From contig NZ_JBEPLU010000001.1 in NCBI RefSeq assembly GCF_040545335.1, positions 682,001 through 746,000 on the forward strand: a DNA stretch of 64,000 nucleotides, in the 5' to 3' direction. The translations under genes and the position numbers were made by a program. Source of the stretch: Phenylobacterium koreense (GTDB taxonomy: Bacteria > Pseudomonadota > Alphaproteobacteria > Caulobacterales > Caulobacteraceae). Shown here in pieces: positions 33,483-43,342 of this stretch (the stretch's first letter is position 1; the number at the start of each line of letters is the position of its first letter). The notes under the pieces were generated by a model, which made no database searches, was not told the DNA's origin, and saw only the letters and a list, made by a program, of their open reading frames with translations.

Positions 33483-34127
33483 ATGGGCATGGATCAAAAG
33501 CCGGAGCAGACGAAGCGAACTCGCGGCCGTCCTCGTGAATTCGACCGGACGGCCGCTGTGGAAAGCGCCATGCGGCTGTTCTGGGAGCGAGGCTACGAGG
33601 GCACGACGCTTGAGGATCTGATCGGCGCCATGGGGATCAGCCTCTCGAGCTTCTACCACGCCTTCGGCAGCAAGAAGCAGTTGTTCTCCGAAGCTATGGA
33701 CTATTACTTCGTAGGCCCGGGTGGCTGGTTCCAGGAGTTGGTGGAGGCCGGACACGATGTCCGCTCCACCATGGAAATGGTCTTCGAACGGGCCGCCGTC
33801 GCCTTCACAAGCGAACAGTTCCCGCCGGGCTGCATGGTCTCCGCGGCTGTGGTCCATGGGCCGCCGGAACTGGACGATCTTCGCGAGGAATTGCGCGACC
33901 GCCGCAACGACCTGGCTCCAGCGTTCCTGCAGCGCCTGACCGAGGCGCGCGCCCGCGGAGAGATTCCCGAAGACGCGGACATTGACGCCCTGGCGACGTT
34001 CTTCGCCTCGTGTTTTCGGGGCATGTCGGTCCTGGCGAGAGACGGCGCATCGCGGGAAAAGCTCCGCGGCATCGGACGCATGGCCATGCAGGCTTGGCCG
34101 AGGGCTAGCAACGGCCCGCCCGACTAG
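33483..34127 (+). CDS. TetR-family transcriptional regulator
   Basis: The 214-residue protein opens with a basic linker ([11 protein letters not shown]) and the TetR HTH ([28 protein letters not shown]), followed by a helical ligand domain with the usual [19 protein letters not shown]. It is complete and of normal length. Targets are not evident: the gene downstream is on the opposite strand. A start two codons later is possible. Confidence 0.92.
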   Translation: MGMDQKPEQTKRTRGRPREFDRTAAVESAMRLFWERGYEGTTLEDLIGAMGISLSSFYHAFGSKKQLFSEAMDYYFVGPGGWFQELVEAGHDVRSTMEMVFERAAVAFTSEQFPPGCMVSAAVVHGPPELDDLREELRDRRNDLAPAFLQRLTEARARGEIPEDADIDALATFFASCFRGMSVLARDGASREKLRGIGRMAMQAWPRASNGPPD

Positions 34128-34172
34128 AGTTCCGCCGTCCCGCCAAAGACCTGATCCTAGGCCATGAGCCTT

Positions 34173-34649
34173 TCACTTCTTTGCCAAATTCCTGAGGTGT
34201 CGGACGAAGTTCAACACATCGTCGGGCATCAGGCGGCCAATTGCCCGGGTCGAGTAGACGGCGGTGACAATCTGGCCTTCGGGATCAAGAATGAAGCCGG
34301 TGGCCTGGAGGCAGACGGGGTTCTCGTTGACGAAGGCGCCGGTGACCGCCGACACGGTTTGAACGTCGGCGCCGTACCCGACCGGGAAGCCGAGCCGATG
34401 CTTCTCGACAAGCGCCTCCGACGTCTCCCGATCGTCGGCCGAAACTGAGACGACTCTGATCCCCTCCTCTGCGAATTCGTCCGCCGCCTTCTCAAAGGCG
34501 GCGAGCTGGGCGTTGCAGTACGGACACCAGGAACCACGGTGGAACAGGATCACACCGAATTTCCCGGCCAGATCGATGGGTAAGTGGATTTCGCCGCCCC
34601 CCACTCGAGCAAAGGTAAGTGAAGGGAACGCATCGTTATTCTTCAGCAT
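34173..34649 (-). CDS. Peroxiredoxin / redoxin-domain protein
   Basis: The 158-residue thioredoxin-fold protein carries the active site FHRGSWCPYCNAQLAAFEKAA, where the first Cys (about 47) is peroxidatic and the second is a CxxC partner. It resembles the Prx/AhpC-TSA family proteins of about 160 residues that reduce peroxides or alkyl hydroperoxides. It lies 107 bp downstream of the TauE/SafE gene on the same strand, possibly in one transcript. Confidence 0.88.
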   Translation of the reverse strand: MLKNNDAFPSLTFARVGGGEIHLPIDLAGKFGVILFHRGSWCPYCNAQLAAFEKAADEFAEEGIRVVSVSADDRETSEALVEKHRLGFPVGYGADVQTVSAVTGAFVNENPVCLQATGFILDPEGQIVTAVYSTRAIGRLMPDDVLNFVRHLRNLAKK

Positions 34650-34756
34650 CGCAGTTCTGCTCTCCGTGCAAAGTTGGCGCTTACCGCGGGCGATCGCGGC
34701 GACGGGCGTCCGACGACCTTGGGCAATGGGTCTTAGCGCGCGCATCGCCAGGCGCT

Positions 34757-35512
34757 TCAGGCCGAGACGAGCGCACGTCCGGCCAGTTCGAGCCCAAGGA
34801 CGCCGAGACAACATAGGAAGCTGATACGGAACGTCCTGGCGCTGATCTTTCGGCGGATGATCGTGCCGAGCCACATGCCGACCAGGGCGGGGAAGATCGC
34901 CAGCGCCGACAGGGCGAGATTACCGAGGTGGAAGGCGCCGTGGCCTGCCAGACCGACCCCCAAGGCCACCGTCGAGACCGTGAACGACAGGCCCAGCGCC
35001 TGGATCAAGTCGTCTTTCCCAATGTCGAGGCCTTGCAGGTAGGGTACGGCCGGGATCGTGAAGACGCCGGTCGCGCCGCTGATCAGGCCAGTCGCAAGAC
35101 CGATCATCGGAGAGAGCCACGCTTCAAGCCGCTTCGGCATGCTGAGAGGCCGTCCGAGGAGGCCATACAGTGCGTAGACTGTGAGCGCGACGCCGAGACC
35201 GACCGTGGTCCACCGAGTATCGGCGCCGGTGAGCAGCCGCACCCCCAGGATCGTGCCTACGAGGATCCCCGCCATCATCGCCCACAGACGGGCGATGAGC
35301 GCTCGGAAATCGGCCCCCGTGACCAACTGCCAGACATTGGTGACGAAGGACGGAATGAGCAGGAGGGAGGTGGCGCTCACGGGGGTCATGAAGACGCTCA
35401 GCACACCCATGGACACCGTGGGCAGACCCATCCCGGCGACGCCCTTCACGACTCCGGCGAGCATGAAGGTGAGCCCGATCAGGGCCAGGGTCCCGGACGA
35501 GAAACTCGACAT
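34757..35512 (-). CDS. Sulfite exporter TauE/SafE-family permease
   Basis: The 251-residue protein has about eight membrane segments and the family's GVVKGVAGMGLPTVSMG motif near the N-terminus with its repeat GLISGATGVFTIPAVPYLQGL in the second half. TauE/SafE proteins move sulfite, sulfoacetate or other organic anions. ATG 35512 has GGAG eight bases upstream and is preferred to an ATG at 35533. It is divergent from a LysR gene, its likely regulator. Confidence 0.9.
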   Translation of the reverse strand: MSSFSSGTLALIGLTFMLAGVVKGVAGMGLPTVSMGVLSVFMTPVSATSLLLIPSFVTNVWQLVTGADFRALIARLWAMMAGILVGTILGVRLLTGADTRWTTVGLGVALTVYALYGLLGRPLSMPKRLEAWLSPMIGLATGLISGATGVFTIPAVPYLQGLDIGKDDLIQALGLSFTVSTVALGVGLAGHGAFHLGNLALSALAIFPALVGMWLGTIIRRKISARTFRISFLCCLGVLGLELAGRALVSA

Positions 35513-35694
35513 GCCGAAGACTCCTGCAAGCATCGCCAGCTTCGGACCATCCGATGGGCCAGCTTCCGCTCCCTTGCGGAGTTAGGCGGGCCAGTGACGA
35601 CTTGCTTTCGGTCTTTCCGGAGGTAGGCCCAGGCCGTATCCTTCACAATTGGGGAAAATCCGAAGCCTGGCTTCGGCATGTCCGAAGGATCATC

Positions 35695-36573
35695 ATGCGG
35701 TTCGACATCGCCGACCTGCAGCTTTTTCTGGGTGTGGTGGAACAAGGCAGCCTTACCCGAGGGGCGCGCTCAATGCGGCTGGCCCTGGCCTCGGCGAGCG
35801 AACGGATCGCCGGCATGGAAGAGGCGCTCGGCGCGCTTCTCCTGGAACGGACCTCCCGCGGGGTCCGCCCCACGGCCGCGGGCGAGGCGCTGGTGCGTCA
35901 TGCGCGGATCATCCTGTTCCAGGTCGAACAGATGCGTGGGGAACTCGACGGCTTCGGCCGGGGGCTTAAGGGCCGGGTGCGCTTGCTCTGCAATACAGCC
36001 GCCCTGATGGGATATGTGCCGCCGCGGTTGCGCGACTTTTTGGTGGAGCATCCCGACCTGTCGGTTGATCTCGAGGAGCGCCCCAGCGTGGAGATTGTTG
36101 CGGCCGTCGCAGAGGGGCGCGCCGACCTGGGCGTGGTGGCCGACACAGCCGACTTCGCAGCGCTCGAGACCCGCCCGTTGGTCGAGGACCGATTGATGGC
36201 GGTGCTCGGCCCGAGGCATCCCCTGGCCGACGCCGCCAGTGCGTCCTTCGCCGACCTCGTCAGCGAGCCCCTCATCGGCGTCGGTGATGTAGCCATGGAA
36301 ATCCACCTCGCCGAGCGGGCGTCACGGCTCGGCCTGCGGCTCGACTATCGCGTCCGGTTGAGAAGGATGGCCGACATGGCGACGATGGCGGCGGCAGGTG
36401 TTGGGATCGCCATTGTCTCCGAAGCCTCCGCCGCCGACCTCGGAAGCGACGACCTGGCCGTCGTTCCGCTCGACGATTCCTGGGCGCACCGGCGCCTCTA
36501 CCTCTGCGCCCGTGACTTCAGGCGACTGCCCTCGGCGGCGGCGGCCTTGTCCCGAGCCTTATCACCTGTCTGA
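35695..36573 (+). CDS. LysR-family transcriptional regulator
   Basis: The start at 35695 has AAGGA upstream and gives 292 residues. The HTH (FDIADLQLFLGVVEQGSLTRGARSMRLALASASERIAGMEEALG) and effector domain are typical. It is divergent from the TauE/SafE permease gene, a common arrangement in which the regulator controls its neighbour. The 182-bp gap between the start codons should hold both promoters. Confidence 0.93.
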   Translation: MRFDIADLQLFLGVVEQGSLTRGARSMRLALASASERIAGMEEALGALLLERTSRGVRPTAAGEALVRHARIILFQVEQMRGELDGFGRGLKGRVRLLCNTAALMGYVPPRLRDFLVEHPDLSVDLEERPSVEIVAAVAEGRADLGVVADTADFAALETRPLVEDRLMAVLGPRHPLADAASASFADLVSEPLIGVGDVAMEIHLAERASRLGLRLDYRVRLRRMADMATMAAAGVGIAIVSEASAADLGSDDLAVVPLDDSWAHRRLYLCARDFRRLPSAAAALSRALSPV

Positions 36574-36700
36574 CAACAGTTCTCGATCACCGCGCCAATC
36601 GCACCTATCGCGTAGGTCAGCCCCGCGAGCGGACGTTCCAAGAGTCGGAGAAGGGTGGAAAGCGGCCATTGAAACCCTACTTGAGTGACGAGGGTGCCTG

Positions 36701-37489
36701 ATGACCAGACCTGACCGCTCAGCGGCCGAGCAGTTTCATGACTCCGACGTCGTCGAGTCATATGGCCACCGCCCTGACTATCCGCCCGAGCTTTATGACG
36801 CGCTGCTGGACCTCGCGCCATCACGGGACTGCATTCTCGATCTAGGATGTGGGCCCGGCAAAATCGCCCGAGCGATCGCCGCACGGGTGAAGGAGGTCTA
36901 CGCCGTCGACCCATCTCCCCTCATGCTCAGCCTTGGCCAATCATTGGACGCTGGGCGCCATCCAAATATCCGCTGGATCGAGAGTGCGGCGGAGACTCTA
37001 GAGCTTTCGCCTGGCGCGCTGGATCTAGCCGTCGCCGGCGCATCCATCCACTGGATGCGTCCGGAGGACGTGTTCCCCAACCTGGTAGATGCGCTTCGAC
37101 CGTCGGGGATCATAGCAATCGTCGATGGCGACGAACCAGCACAAGCGCCTTGGCATAGCGCGTACCTGACGGTCATTAGCGGCTGGGTAGAGCGTCTCGG
37201 TGGCAAATGGAAAGGCCCAGCTCATCAAGCTCTGATGACCGCGCACACCCCGTGGATTGATGAAGGCGGCGAGTTAGTTTTCGTCAGCTCGGTAGAGCAG
37301 AGCCTTGAAGACTTCCTAGCGTCTCAGCACTCGCGCGCCACTTGGTCACGCGCAAGAATGGGCGAACTCGCCAATGCCTTTGATGATGATATCCGAGCCG
37401 CGCTGACGCCTTGGACCCGCGACGGAAAAATCTCGTTTGAGGTCCACTCGAGGCTGTTGTGGGGACGTCCTCGGCGGGCGGCTCGGTGA
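36701..37489 (+). CDS. SAM-dependent class I methyltransferase
   Basis: The 262-residue protein has the Rossmann motif I CILDLGCGPGKIARAIA and the acidic end of strand 2 (VYAVDPSPLML); a later loop (LDLAVAGASIHWM) is typical of methyltransf_11 members. The substrate is unknown. It stands alone on the plus strand after a LysR gene. Codon use here is less GC-biased at third positions than in the core region, compatible with acquisition. Confidence 0.9.
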   Translation: MTRPDRSAAEQFHDSDVVESYGHRPDYPPELYDALLDLAPSRDCILDLGCGPGKIARAIAARVKEVYAVDPSPLMLSLGQSLDAGRHPNIRWIESAAETLELSPGALDLAVAGASIHWMRPEDVFPNLVDALRPSGIIAIVDGDEPAQAPWHSAYLTVISGWVERLGGKWKGPAHQALMTAHTPWIDEGGELVFVSSVEQSLEDFLASQHSRATWSRARMGELANAFDDDIRAALTPWTRDGKISFEVHSRLLWGRPRRAAR

Positions 37490-37558
37490 CGATCCGAGGA
37501 GTCAGCAACGGGTCGAATCCGGTCGGTCGCGAGGCTCCCGGCTGCGGATTGGCGCATT

Positions 37559-38479
37559 TCAGTCCTTCGAAGAGATCTCGGTATCGGTGACGCTGCTACG
37601 CCGCGCGAAATCCACGAAGGCTTTGAACGCGGCGGTCGGGTTTCGACGGTTCGGATAATAGAGGCTGAGCGGCGACAGAGCGGGCGTCCAGTCCTCGAGC
37701 ACGCGCACAAGGCGGCCCGCCTCGATGTCCTCCCGCACGTCAGATTCCATGGTTAGCGTGAGGCCGACGGAACAGAGGGCGGCGGTTCGTGCGAGGCTGG
37801 TTTCGTCGAGAGTGAGGGCGCCTGCGACATCGATGTGGACCGATCGCCCATCCTTCTCGAAAGGCCAACGGTAGATTGCGCCGTTCGGGAGCCGGACCCT
37901 GAGGCAGACATGCTCGCTGAGATCCTGCGGGATCATCGGCGTCCCATACGCTTTCAGGTAGGCTGGCGAACCCACGACAACATTGCGTCGAGGCGCTCCA
38001 AGCGGGATCGCGATCATGTCTGCCGGGACGAGGTCCGCGCTGCGGACCCCAAGGTCGAAGCCGTCGGCGACGATGTCGATCAGGCGTCCTTCGGTGACAA
38101 TGTCGATATGGACCTGGGGATAGGCCCGCAAAAACGGGAGGACGAGCGACGCGAATATCTCTCGGGCCGCCGTCGGGAAGGCGTTGATGCGCAGGACGCC
38201 TGATGGGGTGGACTGTTGGGAACGTGCCGCGTCCATCGCCTCATGTATGTCCTGCAGGGCAGGGGCGATCTGCGCGACGAAGTTGCGGCCAGCTTCAGTG
38301 AGGGAGACGCTTCGCGTCGTCCGATTGAAGAGCCGGATGCCAAGCGTGCGTTCCAGTTTCCCCACCGCGTTGCTCAACGCGGTGGTGGACATTCCAAGCT
38401 CGAGCGCGGCGGCGCGGAACTTGCCCCGGCGGGCGACCATGAGGACCGCGTCCAATTCTGTCAGACCGCTCTGGGGCAT
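37559..38479 (-). CDS. LysR-family transcriptional regulator
   Basis: The ATG at 38479 follows GGAAGGA and gives 306 residues. The HTH ([42 protein letters not shown]) is of the LysR type close to CrgA/AaeR-like regulators of short-chain reductases. It is divergent from the NTF2-SDR pair, which it likely controls. Confidence 0.93.
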   Translation of the reverse strand: MPQSGLTELDAVLMVARRGKFRAAALELGMSTTALSNAVGKLERTLGIRLFNRTTRSVSLTEAGRNFVAQIAPALQDIHEAMDAARSQQSTPSGVLRINAFPTAAREIFASLVLPFLRAYPQVHIDIVTEGRLIDIVADGFDLGVRSADLVPADMIAIPLGAPRRNVVVGSPAYLKAYGTPMIPQDLSEHVCLRVRLPNGAIYRWPFEKDGRSVHIDVAGALTLDETSLARTAALCSVGLTLTMESDVREDIEAGRLVRVLEDWTPALSPLSLYYPNRRNPTAAFKAFVDFARRSSVTDTEISSKD

Positions 38480-38608
38480 TGTCCTTCCCTTCGTGATGCG
38501 TCGTCCCACTTTATCCCGATTATCGGGTTAGAGCCCCGCATCTAACATTCCTGCCAGTTTCACAGCCGGCGTCTTGGACGGCGGACCGCAGCAACAGGAT
38601 CCGGTACG

Positions 38609-38935
38609 ATGTCGCTCGAACTTCCAGCCCCAATCGCCGCCTATGTGACCGCCAACGCCCGCCTCGACGCCGAGGGTATGCTGTCGGCCTTTGCGGCGGA
38701 CGCCATCGTCGTCGACGAGCAGGAGCGGCGGGTCGGCAAGGCCGAGATCCTCGCCTGGATTCAGTCGGCGACGATCGCGAACCGAGCCGTCTTCACCCCC
38801 GACGCGTGGCGACATGAGGGCAGGGTCGTCGTCGTTGAAGGTCCGACCTCGGGCGATTTCCCAGGCAGTCCCATCCACTTCACCTTCTGCTTCACCCTCC
38901 AGGACGGGGCGATCGCCACCCTGGAGATCGCCTGA
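38609..38935 (+). CDS. NTF2-like (SnoaL) domain protein
   Basis: The 108-residue protein has the NTF2-like pattern: AYVTANARLDAEGMLSAFAADAIVVDEQERRVGKAEI, then strands ending in FTFCFTLQDGAIATLEI. It is a small enzyme or binding protein of unknown substrate. Its stop overlaps the start of the SDR gene by one base (TGATG), a coupled pair common next to LysR genes. Confidence 0.88.
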   Translation: MSLELPAPIAAYVTANARLDAEGMLSAFAADAIVVDEQERRVGKAEILAWIQSATIANRAVFTPDAWRHEGRVVVVEGPTSGDFPGSPIHFTFCFTLQDGAIATLEIA

Positions 38936-39723
38936 TGAGCCTGCAGAACCTCACCTCCGAATTCGTTGGTTGTCGCGTCGTGGTGAGCGGCGGCACCAAG
39001 GGCGCGGGTCAGGCGACAGTGAAGCGGTTCATCGCCGGCGGCGCGACCGTAGTGACCGCCGCCCGCGGGCCGGTCGACGCCAGCGCCGGCGCCCACGTGA
39101 TCGCCACTGACCTCAGCACGCCAGATGGGGCCGCGCGCCTCGCTGACGCCGCGCTGAAGCGTATGGGCGGGGTTGATGTCCTGGTGCATGTCGTGGGTGG
39201 GTCATCCTCGCCTGGCGGCGGCTTTGCGGCGCTGACGGAGGATCACTGGCGCGCGGAACTGGACCTGAACCTGATGTCCGCCGTGCGATTGGACCGGGCG
39301 CTGCTCCCGCAAATGATCGAGCGCCGAGGTGGCGCGGTGATCCATGTGTCGTCCATCCAGCGGACGCTGCCGCTGCCGGAATCCACCATTGCCTACGCCG
39401 CGGCCAAGGCTGCCCTGACCACCTACAGCAAGGCGGTGTCGAAGGAGCTGGGTCCGAAAGGCGTGCGGGTGAACGTCGTCTCGCCCGGTTGGATCTACAC
39501 GGAGGCGTCCCAAGCCCTGGTTAGCCGGATCGCCGCGACGACAGGCGGGGACCTTGAGGCGGCGAAGGACAGCATCCTACAGGCCCTGGGCGGCATCCCC
39601 ATCGGGCGTCCAGCGCAGCCGGAGGAGGTCGCCGAACTGATCGCCTTCCTGGCCTCAAGCCGCGCGTCGGCCATCCATGGCGCCGAGTACGTCATCGACG
39701 GCGGTACGGTCCCGACGGTGTAG
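38935..39723 (+). CDS. Short-chain dehydrogenase/reductase (SDR)
   Basis: The 262-residue enzyme has the NAD(P) motif (VVVSGGTKGAGQATVKRF, a TGxxxGxG variant), the structural VHVVGGSS, the catalytic Ser (IHVSSIQR) and the YAAAK pair. It is a classical NAD(P)-dependent oxidoreductase; the substrate is unknown. It forms a unit with the NTF2-like gene under the divergent LysR. Confidence 0.93.
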   Translation: MSLQNLTSEFVGCRVVVSGGTKGAGQATVKRFIAGGATVVTAARGPVDASAGAHVIATDLSTPDGAARLADAALKRMGGVDVLVHVVGGSSSPGGGFAALTEDHWRAELDLNLMSAVRLDRALLPQMIERRGGAVIHVSSIQRTLPLPESTIAYAAAKAALTTYSKAVSKELGPKGVRVNVVSPGWIYTEASQALVSRIAATTGGDLEAAKDSILQALGGIPIGRPAQPEEVAELIAFLASSRASAIHGAEYVIDGGTVPTV

Positions 39724-40399
39724 CTTCAGTGGCGCTGTGGCGTGCGCCTCAAGTAGGAAAAGCGCGGCCCTTCTTCGTCCCCGCCCGCCGACGTGCGGAG
39801 CCAGCCATGCTCCCTGATGCCAGTCACGAAGGACCGCTCGACGTCGTCAAGCTTGTCGTCTGGCACGTCTATGGCAGTCAGCATGGTCCCATGGCTATCC
39901 GACCAAATCGAACGTCCGCAATGGGCGGTTAGCAGGCATTGCCCTTCACCGAGACAAGCGCCACCATGGCTGAGTGAAGTCGCTTGTCGCCACCTATGAT
40001 GGATACTTGTGCCGAAAGGCGCAGCAGCGAGACCCTCGGCGAAGGCTTGGAGCGTTCTACGCCGGTGTTCAAGCGCCCTGGGCAATCGGTTTCCTTGTAG
40101 TCAGTGTCTGCCTGAAGGCGCTCGGGCGATGCGCCCCTTTCAGCCTTGACCCTGGAAACACGGCTCCGGCGGGACCTTAAGTTCAACGACCGGGATATCT
40201 TTGAACTGTCCAAGATTCTTACTCAACGCGACCAAACCGACGCCTTCGCCGCGAAGCTCAGTCAGTCAGACGACGCAACGGTGGGCGACATCCTTCGGAG
40301 CCTTGAGCCTCACAACGGACACCCTGAAGGCCCGTAACGGGTCGGGAACCGGAAATCGACGTAGAAGCGGAAAGCGGTCATTGACCGCCGTTCTCCGAG
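39724..40399. other. 676-bp gap between the SDR gene and tRNA-Met
   Basis: It holds the DUF4262 remnant (39726-39884), but otherwise no gene I can support. A 63-codon frame at 40146-40337 opens with TTG and lacks a convincing ribosome binding site. The motif GGAAAGCGGTCATTGA (40369-40384) nearly repeats 36657-36672. The region looks like decayed DNA next to an integration target. Confidence 0.5.
39726..39884 (-). pseudogene. Truncated DUF4262-like gene
   Basis: A 52-codon frame whose residues MLTAIDVPDDKLDDVERSFV followed by TGIREHGW and GDEEGPRFSY match the start of DUF4262 proteins (usual pattern '...IREHGW ... D-EGPGFSYT'). Intact members are about 150 residues; this frame turns to unrelated residues right after FSY and stops 2 bp from the SDR stop codon. 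The C-terminal two thirds is missing, so it is a remnant cut at a rearrangement junction. Confidence 0.55.
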
Positions 40400-40476
40400 T
40401 GGTAGCTGGGGGCGGGATCGAACCGCCGACCTGTGGGTTATGAATCCACCGCTCTAACCATCTGAGCTACCCAGCC
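40400..40476 (-). tRNA. tRNA-Met (CAT anticodon, elongator)
   Basis: The 77 bases fold as a cloverleaf: acceptor GGCTGGG/CCCAGCT, D arm GCTC/GAGC, anticodon loop TTCATAA, T arm GGCGG TTCGATC CCGCC, and an encoded CCA end. The bottom pair of the anticodon stem is an A-C mismatch (A31/C39). The lack of the initiator-type anticodon stem GGG/CCC pattern excludes initiator tRNA. A lysidine-modified tRNA-Ile (CAT) is a less likely alternative. Its 3' end is duplicated at 9824-9838. Confidence 0.92.
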
Positions 40477-40600
40477 GCCGGGCCTTTCGGCGAGGCGCGG
40501 TTTATAGGGTGGGCTTTTGCCGGTTTCAAGCGGCTTGGACGCGACCTTTCGCCGAAAGGCGATTCCGTTTTGGGTCCAGCCTCGCTAGGCTCCCGTCGGC

Positions 40601-41629
40601 ATGAGCGTCCTGCATCTTCTCGGAACGGCCGGCGAGGGCGGCGCGGAGACCTATTTCCTCGACCTGGTCGCGGCCCTGGCGGCCGACGGGGTCGAGCAGG
40701 CCGCCGCCATCCGCGCCAACGCCAACCGCGAGGCGGCCCTCGAGCAACTGCGCGTTCCGACCGGCGTGTTCCGATTCGGCGGCCCCATCGACCTGCTGAC
40801 CCGGCGCAAGCTGGCGGGGTTCGCGCAGAAGACTCAGGTGCGGCTGGCCCTGGCCTGGATGAACCGGGCCGCGCGCCACGCGCCCAAGGGGCCCTGGGCG
40901 CGGATTGGCCGGCTCGGCGGCTACTACAATCTCAAATACTATCGCGGCTTCGACGAGCTGGTGGCCAACACCGAGGACATCGCCGACTGGGTGGTCGCGC
41001 AAGGCTGGCCCGCCGGCAAGGTCCGCTACATTCCCAACTTCGCCCTGGCCCCGCCGGACACGCCGCCCGCCGACCGGGCCGAGCTGCAGACCCCCGAGGA
41101 TGCTCCCCTGCTGCTGGCCATGGGCCGGCTGCACGAGGTCAAGGCGCACGACGTGGCGCTGGAAGCCCTGACCCACGTCCCCGAGGCCTATCTGTGGATC
41201 GCCGGCGCCGGCGGGCTGGAGACCAAGCTCAAGGCCATGGCCCAGGCCCTGGGCGTGGCCTCGCGCGTGCGCTTCCTGGGCTGGCGCAACGATCCGTCGG
41301 CGCTCTACCGGGCCGCCGACATCAGCGTCTTCCCGTCCCGCTACGAGCCCCTGGGCAATGTGGTGATCCAGTCCTGGGCCCACGGCCTGCCGGTCGTCGC
41401 CGCGGCCAGCCAGGGACCGGCCGCCCTGATCCGCCACGAGGAGGACGGCCTGCTGGTCCCCATCGACGACGCGCAGGCCCTGGCCGCGGCGATCAACCGG
41501 CTGATCGCCGACCCCATGCTCTGCATCCGCATGGTCCAGCAGGGCTCGGAGCGAGTCGAGGGCCAGTTCTCCCCGGGCGCGGTCGTCGCCCAGTGGCGCC
41601 AGCTCTTCGCGGACTACGGGGCGGCCTGA
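40601..41629 (+). CDS. Glycosyltransferase family 4
   Basis: The 342-residue protein is a GT-B fold enzyme: N-terminal domain start LHLLGTAGEGGAETYFLDLVAAL, C-terminal domain GRLHEVKAHDVALEAL, and the donor-site pattern FPSRYEPLGNVVIQSWAHGLPVVAAASQGPAAL, as in retaining GT4 enzymes. It should transfer a sugar from a nucleotide donor to a surface polysaccharide or lipid. It overlaps the asparagine-synthase-like gene by one base (TGATG), a pair commonly seen in lipopolysaccharide or capsule regions. Confidence 0.93.
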   Translation: MSVLHLLGTAGEGGAETYFLDLVAALAADGVEQAAAIRANANREAALEQLRVPTGVFRFGGPIDLLTRRKLAGFAQKTQVRLALAWMNRAARHAPKGPWARIGRLGGYYNLKYYRGFDELVANTEDIADWVVAQGWPAGKVRYIPNFALAPPDTPPADRAELQTPEDAPLLLAMGRLHEVKAHDVALEALTHVPEAYLWIAGAGGLETKLKAMAQALGVASRVRFLGWRNDPSALYRAADISVFPSRYEPLGNVVIQSWAHGLPVVAAASQGPAALIRHEEDGLLVPIDDAQALAAAINRLIADPMLCIRMVQQGSERVEGQFSPGAVVAQWRQLFADYGAA

Positions 41630-43329
41630 TGTGTGGCATAGCCGGCGTGCTCGGGCCTGGCGGTTCGGCGCGCCCCCTGATCGAGGCCCTCACCCACCGC
41701 GGCCCGGACGGGGTGTTCGTCGAGGACGAGGCCGGCCGGTCGCTCGCCCACGCGCGCCTGTCGATCATCGACCTGGAATGCGGCTGGCAGCCGCTGCACG
41801 CGGCCGGCGCGACGGTCATCGGCAATGGCGAGATCTATAATTATGTCGAACTGACCGAGGCGTTCGGCCTCGATAGCCAGCTCGCGACGGGATCGGACTT
41901 CGAGCCCCTGCTGCACATCTACGCGAAGGAAGGCCCTGCCGCCTTCCAGCGGCTGCGGGGAATGTACGCCTTCTGCCTGATCGGCGCCGACGGGCGCTCC
42001 TGGCTGGTCCGCGACCCGTTCGGCATCAAGCCGCTCTACGTCCTGGAGCGCGAGGGCGCGGTGATCTTCGCTTCCGAGCCGCGGGCGTTCCTCGCCGCCG
42101 GGCTGATCGGCGCCGAGCTGTCGGAGGACAGGGCGCGCGAGCTGCTGGCCTTCAACTACGTGCTCGGCGAGGAGACCATCTTCCAAGGCCTGCGCCGCCT
42201 GGCGCCCGGCGAGATCGTCGAGGTGACGGACGGCAAGATCGTCCCGCGGGAGGTCCGTCCCGCGGTTCCCGCCCGCGCGCCGTCGGGCAGGAGCGAGGAG
42301 GCCGCCCTGCTCTCACGCCTGGACGCCGTGCTGGAGGACAGCGTCCGGGTCCATCAACGGTCGGACGTGCCCTATGGCCTCTTCCTCTCCGGCGGCGTCG
42401 ACTCGGCGACCATCGCCACCCTGATGTCGCGCCTCAACGCGCGGCCGGTCACCGCCTTCACCTGCGGCTTCGACGCCCCCGGCGCCCGCGACGAGCGCGC
42501 CCAGGCCGAGCGCGTGGCCAGGGCCCTGAACCTCGACTGGCGGGAGACCGGGTTCGGCGAGGAGGACTTCTGGCGCATCCTGCCGCAGGTCGCCTGGGCG
42601 ATGGACGATCCCACCGCCGACTACGCCACCTTGCCCACCTACAAGCTCGCTGAGGCCGCCAAGGGAACCCTGACCGTGGTGCTCACCGGCGAGGGGGGCG
42701 ACGAGCTGTTCGGCGGCTATGGCCGCTACCGCCGCGCCCTGCGCCCGGCCTGGATGGGCGGCCGGCCGGCCGAGCCGCGCAGCCCCGACGCCGGCGTGGT
42801 CGAGCGCTGGCGCGCCGCCGCCAAGGCCCCACCCGGTCTCACCCGGCTGCAGCAGGCGCAATATGCCGACATCGCCACCTGGCTGCCGAACGACCTGCTG
42901 CTGAAGCTGGACCGCTGCCTGATGGCTCACGGGCTGGAAGGGCGCACGCCGTTCCTCGACCCGCAGGTGGCCGAGTTCGCCTTCCCCCTGCCCGACCGAA
43001 TGAAGGTGCGCGGCCGCTACGGCAAATGGCTGCTGCGCCGCTGGCTGGAGCGAGCCTGCCCCGCCGCCGAGCCCTGGGCCCGCAAGCAGGGCTTCACCGT
43101 TCCGGTCGAGGCCTGGATCGAACCCCGCGCCGGCGAGATCGCCGCCCGCATCGGCAAGGTCGCCGCCGTGCGCGAGCTTCTCGGCGCCGATCTGGCCTCC
43201 AGCGCGTTCACATCGCAAGGTGGCGGTCGCTGGCCTCTGCTCTTCTTTGCTGTGTGGTCGCTGATCCACCTGGAGGGGGCCGCCCCGACCGACGCCCTGG
43301 CCGCCGTCGCCGGCCCGATAGGACCTTAA
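41629..43329 (+). CDS. asnB: Asparagine synthase (glutamine-hydrolysing)-like protein
   Basis: The 566 residues have an N-terminal class II glutaminase (Cys2 in MCGIAG; THRGPDG; GEIYNY) and a C-terminal synthetase with the PP-loop [10 protein letters not shown] and [14 protein letters not shown]. The GTP-independent family hydrolyses glutamine to amidate aspartate, or in paralogues another acid. Coupling to a glycosyltransferase makes a role in modifying a polysaccharide or cell surface possible. The frame extending upstream to 40570 is an out-of-frame shadow of the glycosyltransferase and not part of this gene. Confidence 0.93.
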   Translation: MCGIAGVLGPGGSARPLIEALTHRGPDGVFVEDEAGRSLAHARLSIIDLECGWQPLHAAGATVIGNGEIYNYVELTEAFGLDSQLATGSDFEPLLHIYAKEGPAAFQRLRGMYAFCLIGADGRSWLVRDPFGIKPLYVLEREGAVIFASEPRAFLAAGLIGAELSEDRARELLAFNYVLGEETIFQGLRRLAPGEIVEVTDGKIVPREVRPAVPARAPSGRSEEAALLSRLDAVLEDSVRVHQRSDVPYGLFLSGGVDSATIATLMSRLNARPVTAFTCGFDAPGARDERAQAERVARALNLDWRETGFGEEDFWRILPQVAWAMDDPTADYATLPTYKLAEAAKGTLTVVLTGEGGDELFGGYGRYRRALRPAWMGGRPAEPRSPDAGVVERWRAAAKAPPGLTRLQQAQYADIATWLPNDLLLKLDRCLMAHGLEGRTPFLDPQVAEFAFPLPDRMKVRGRYGKWLLRRWLERACPAAEPWARKQGFTVPVEAWIEPRAGEIAARIGKVAAVRELLGADLASSAFTSQGGGRWPLLFFAVWSLIHLEGAAPTDALAAVAGPIGP

Positions 43330-43342
43330 GAAGGAGCTTCCC

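Noticed and set aside
40146..40337. A 63-codon frame next to tRNA-Met as an integrase remnant
   Set aside because: TTG start, no ribosome binding site and no tyrosine-recombinase residues; too short to judge.
40570..41628. An upstream extension of the asparagine synthase frame to about 919 codons
   Set aside because: The extra part is an Arg/Pro/Gly-rich shadow of the glycosyltransferase gene. The Cys2 glutaminase start at 41629 is essential for activity.
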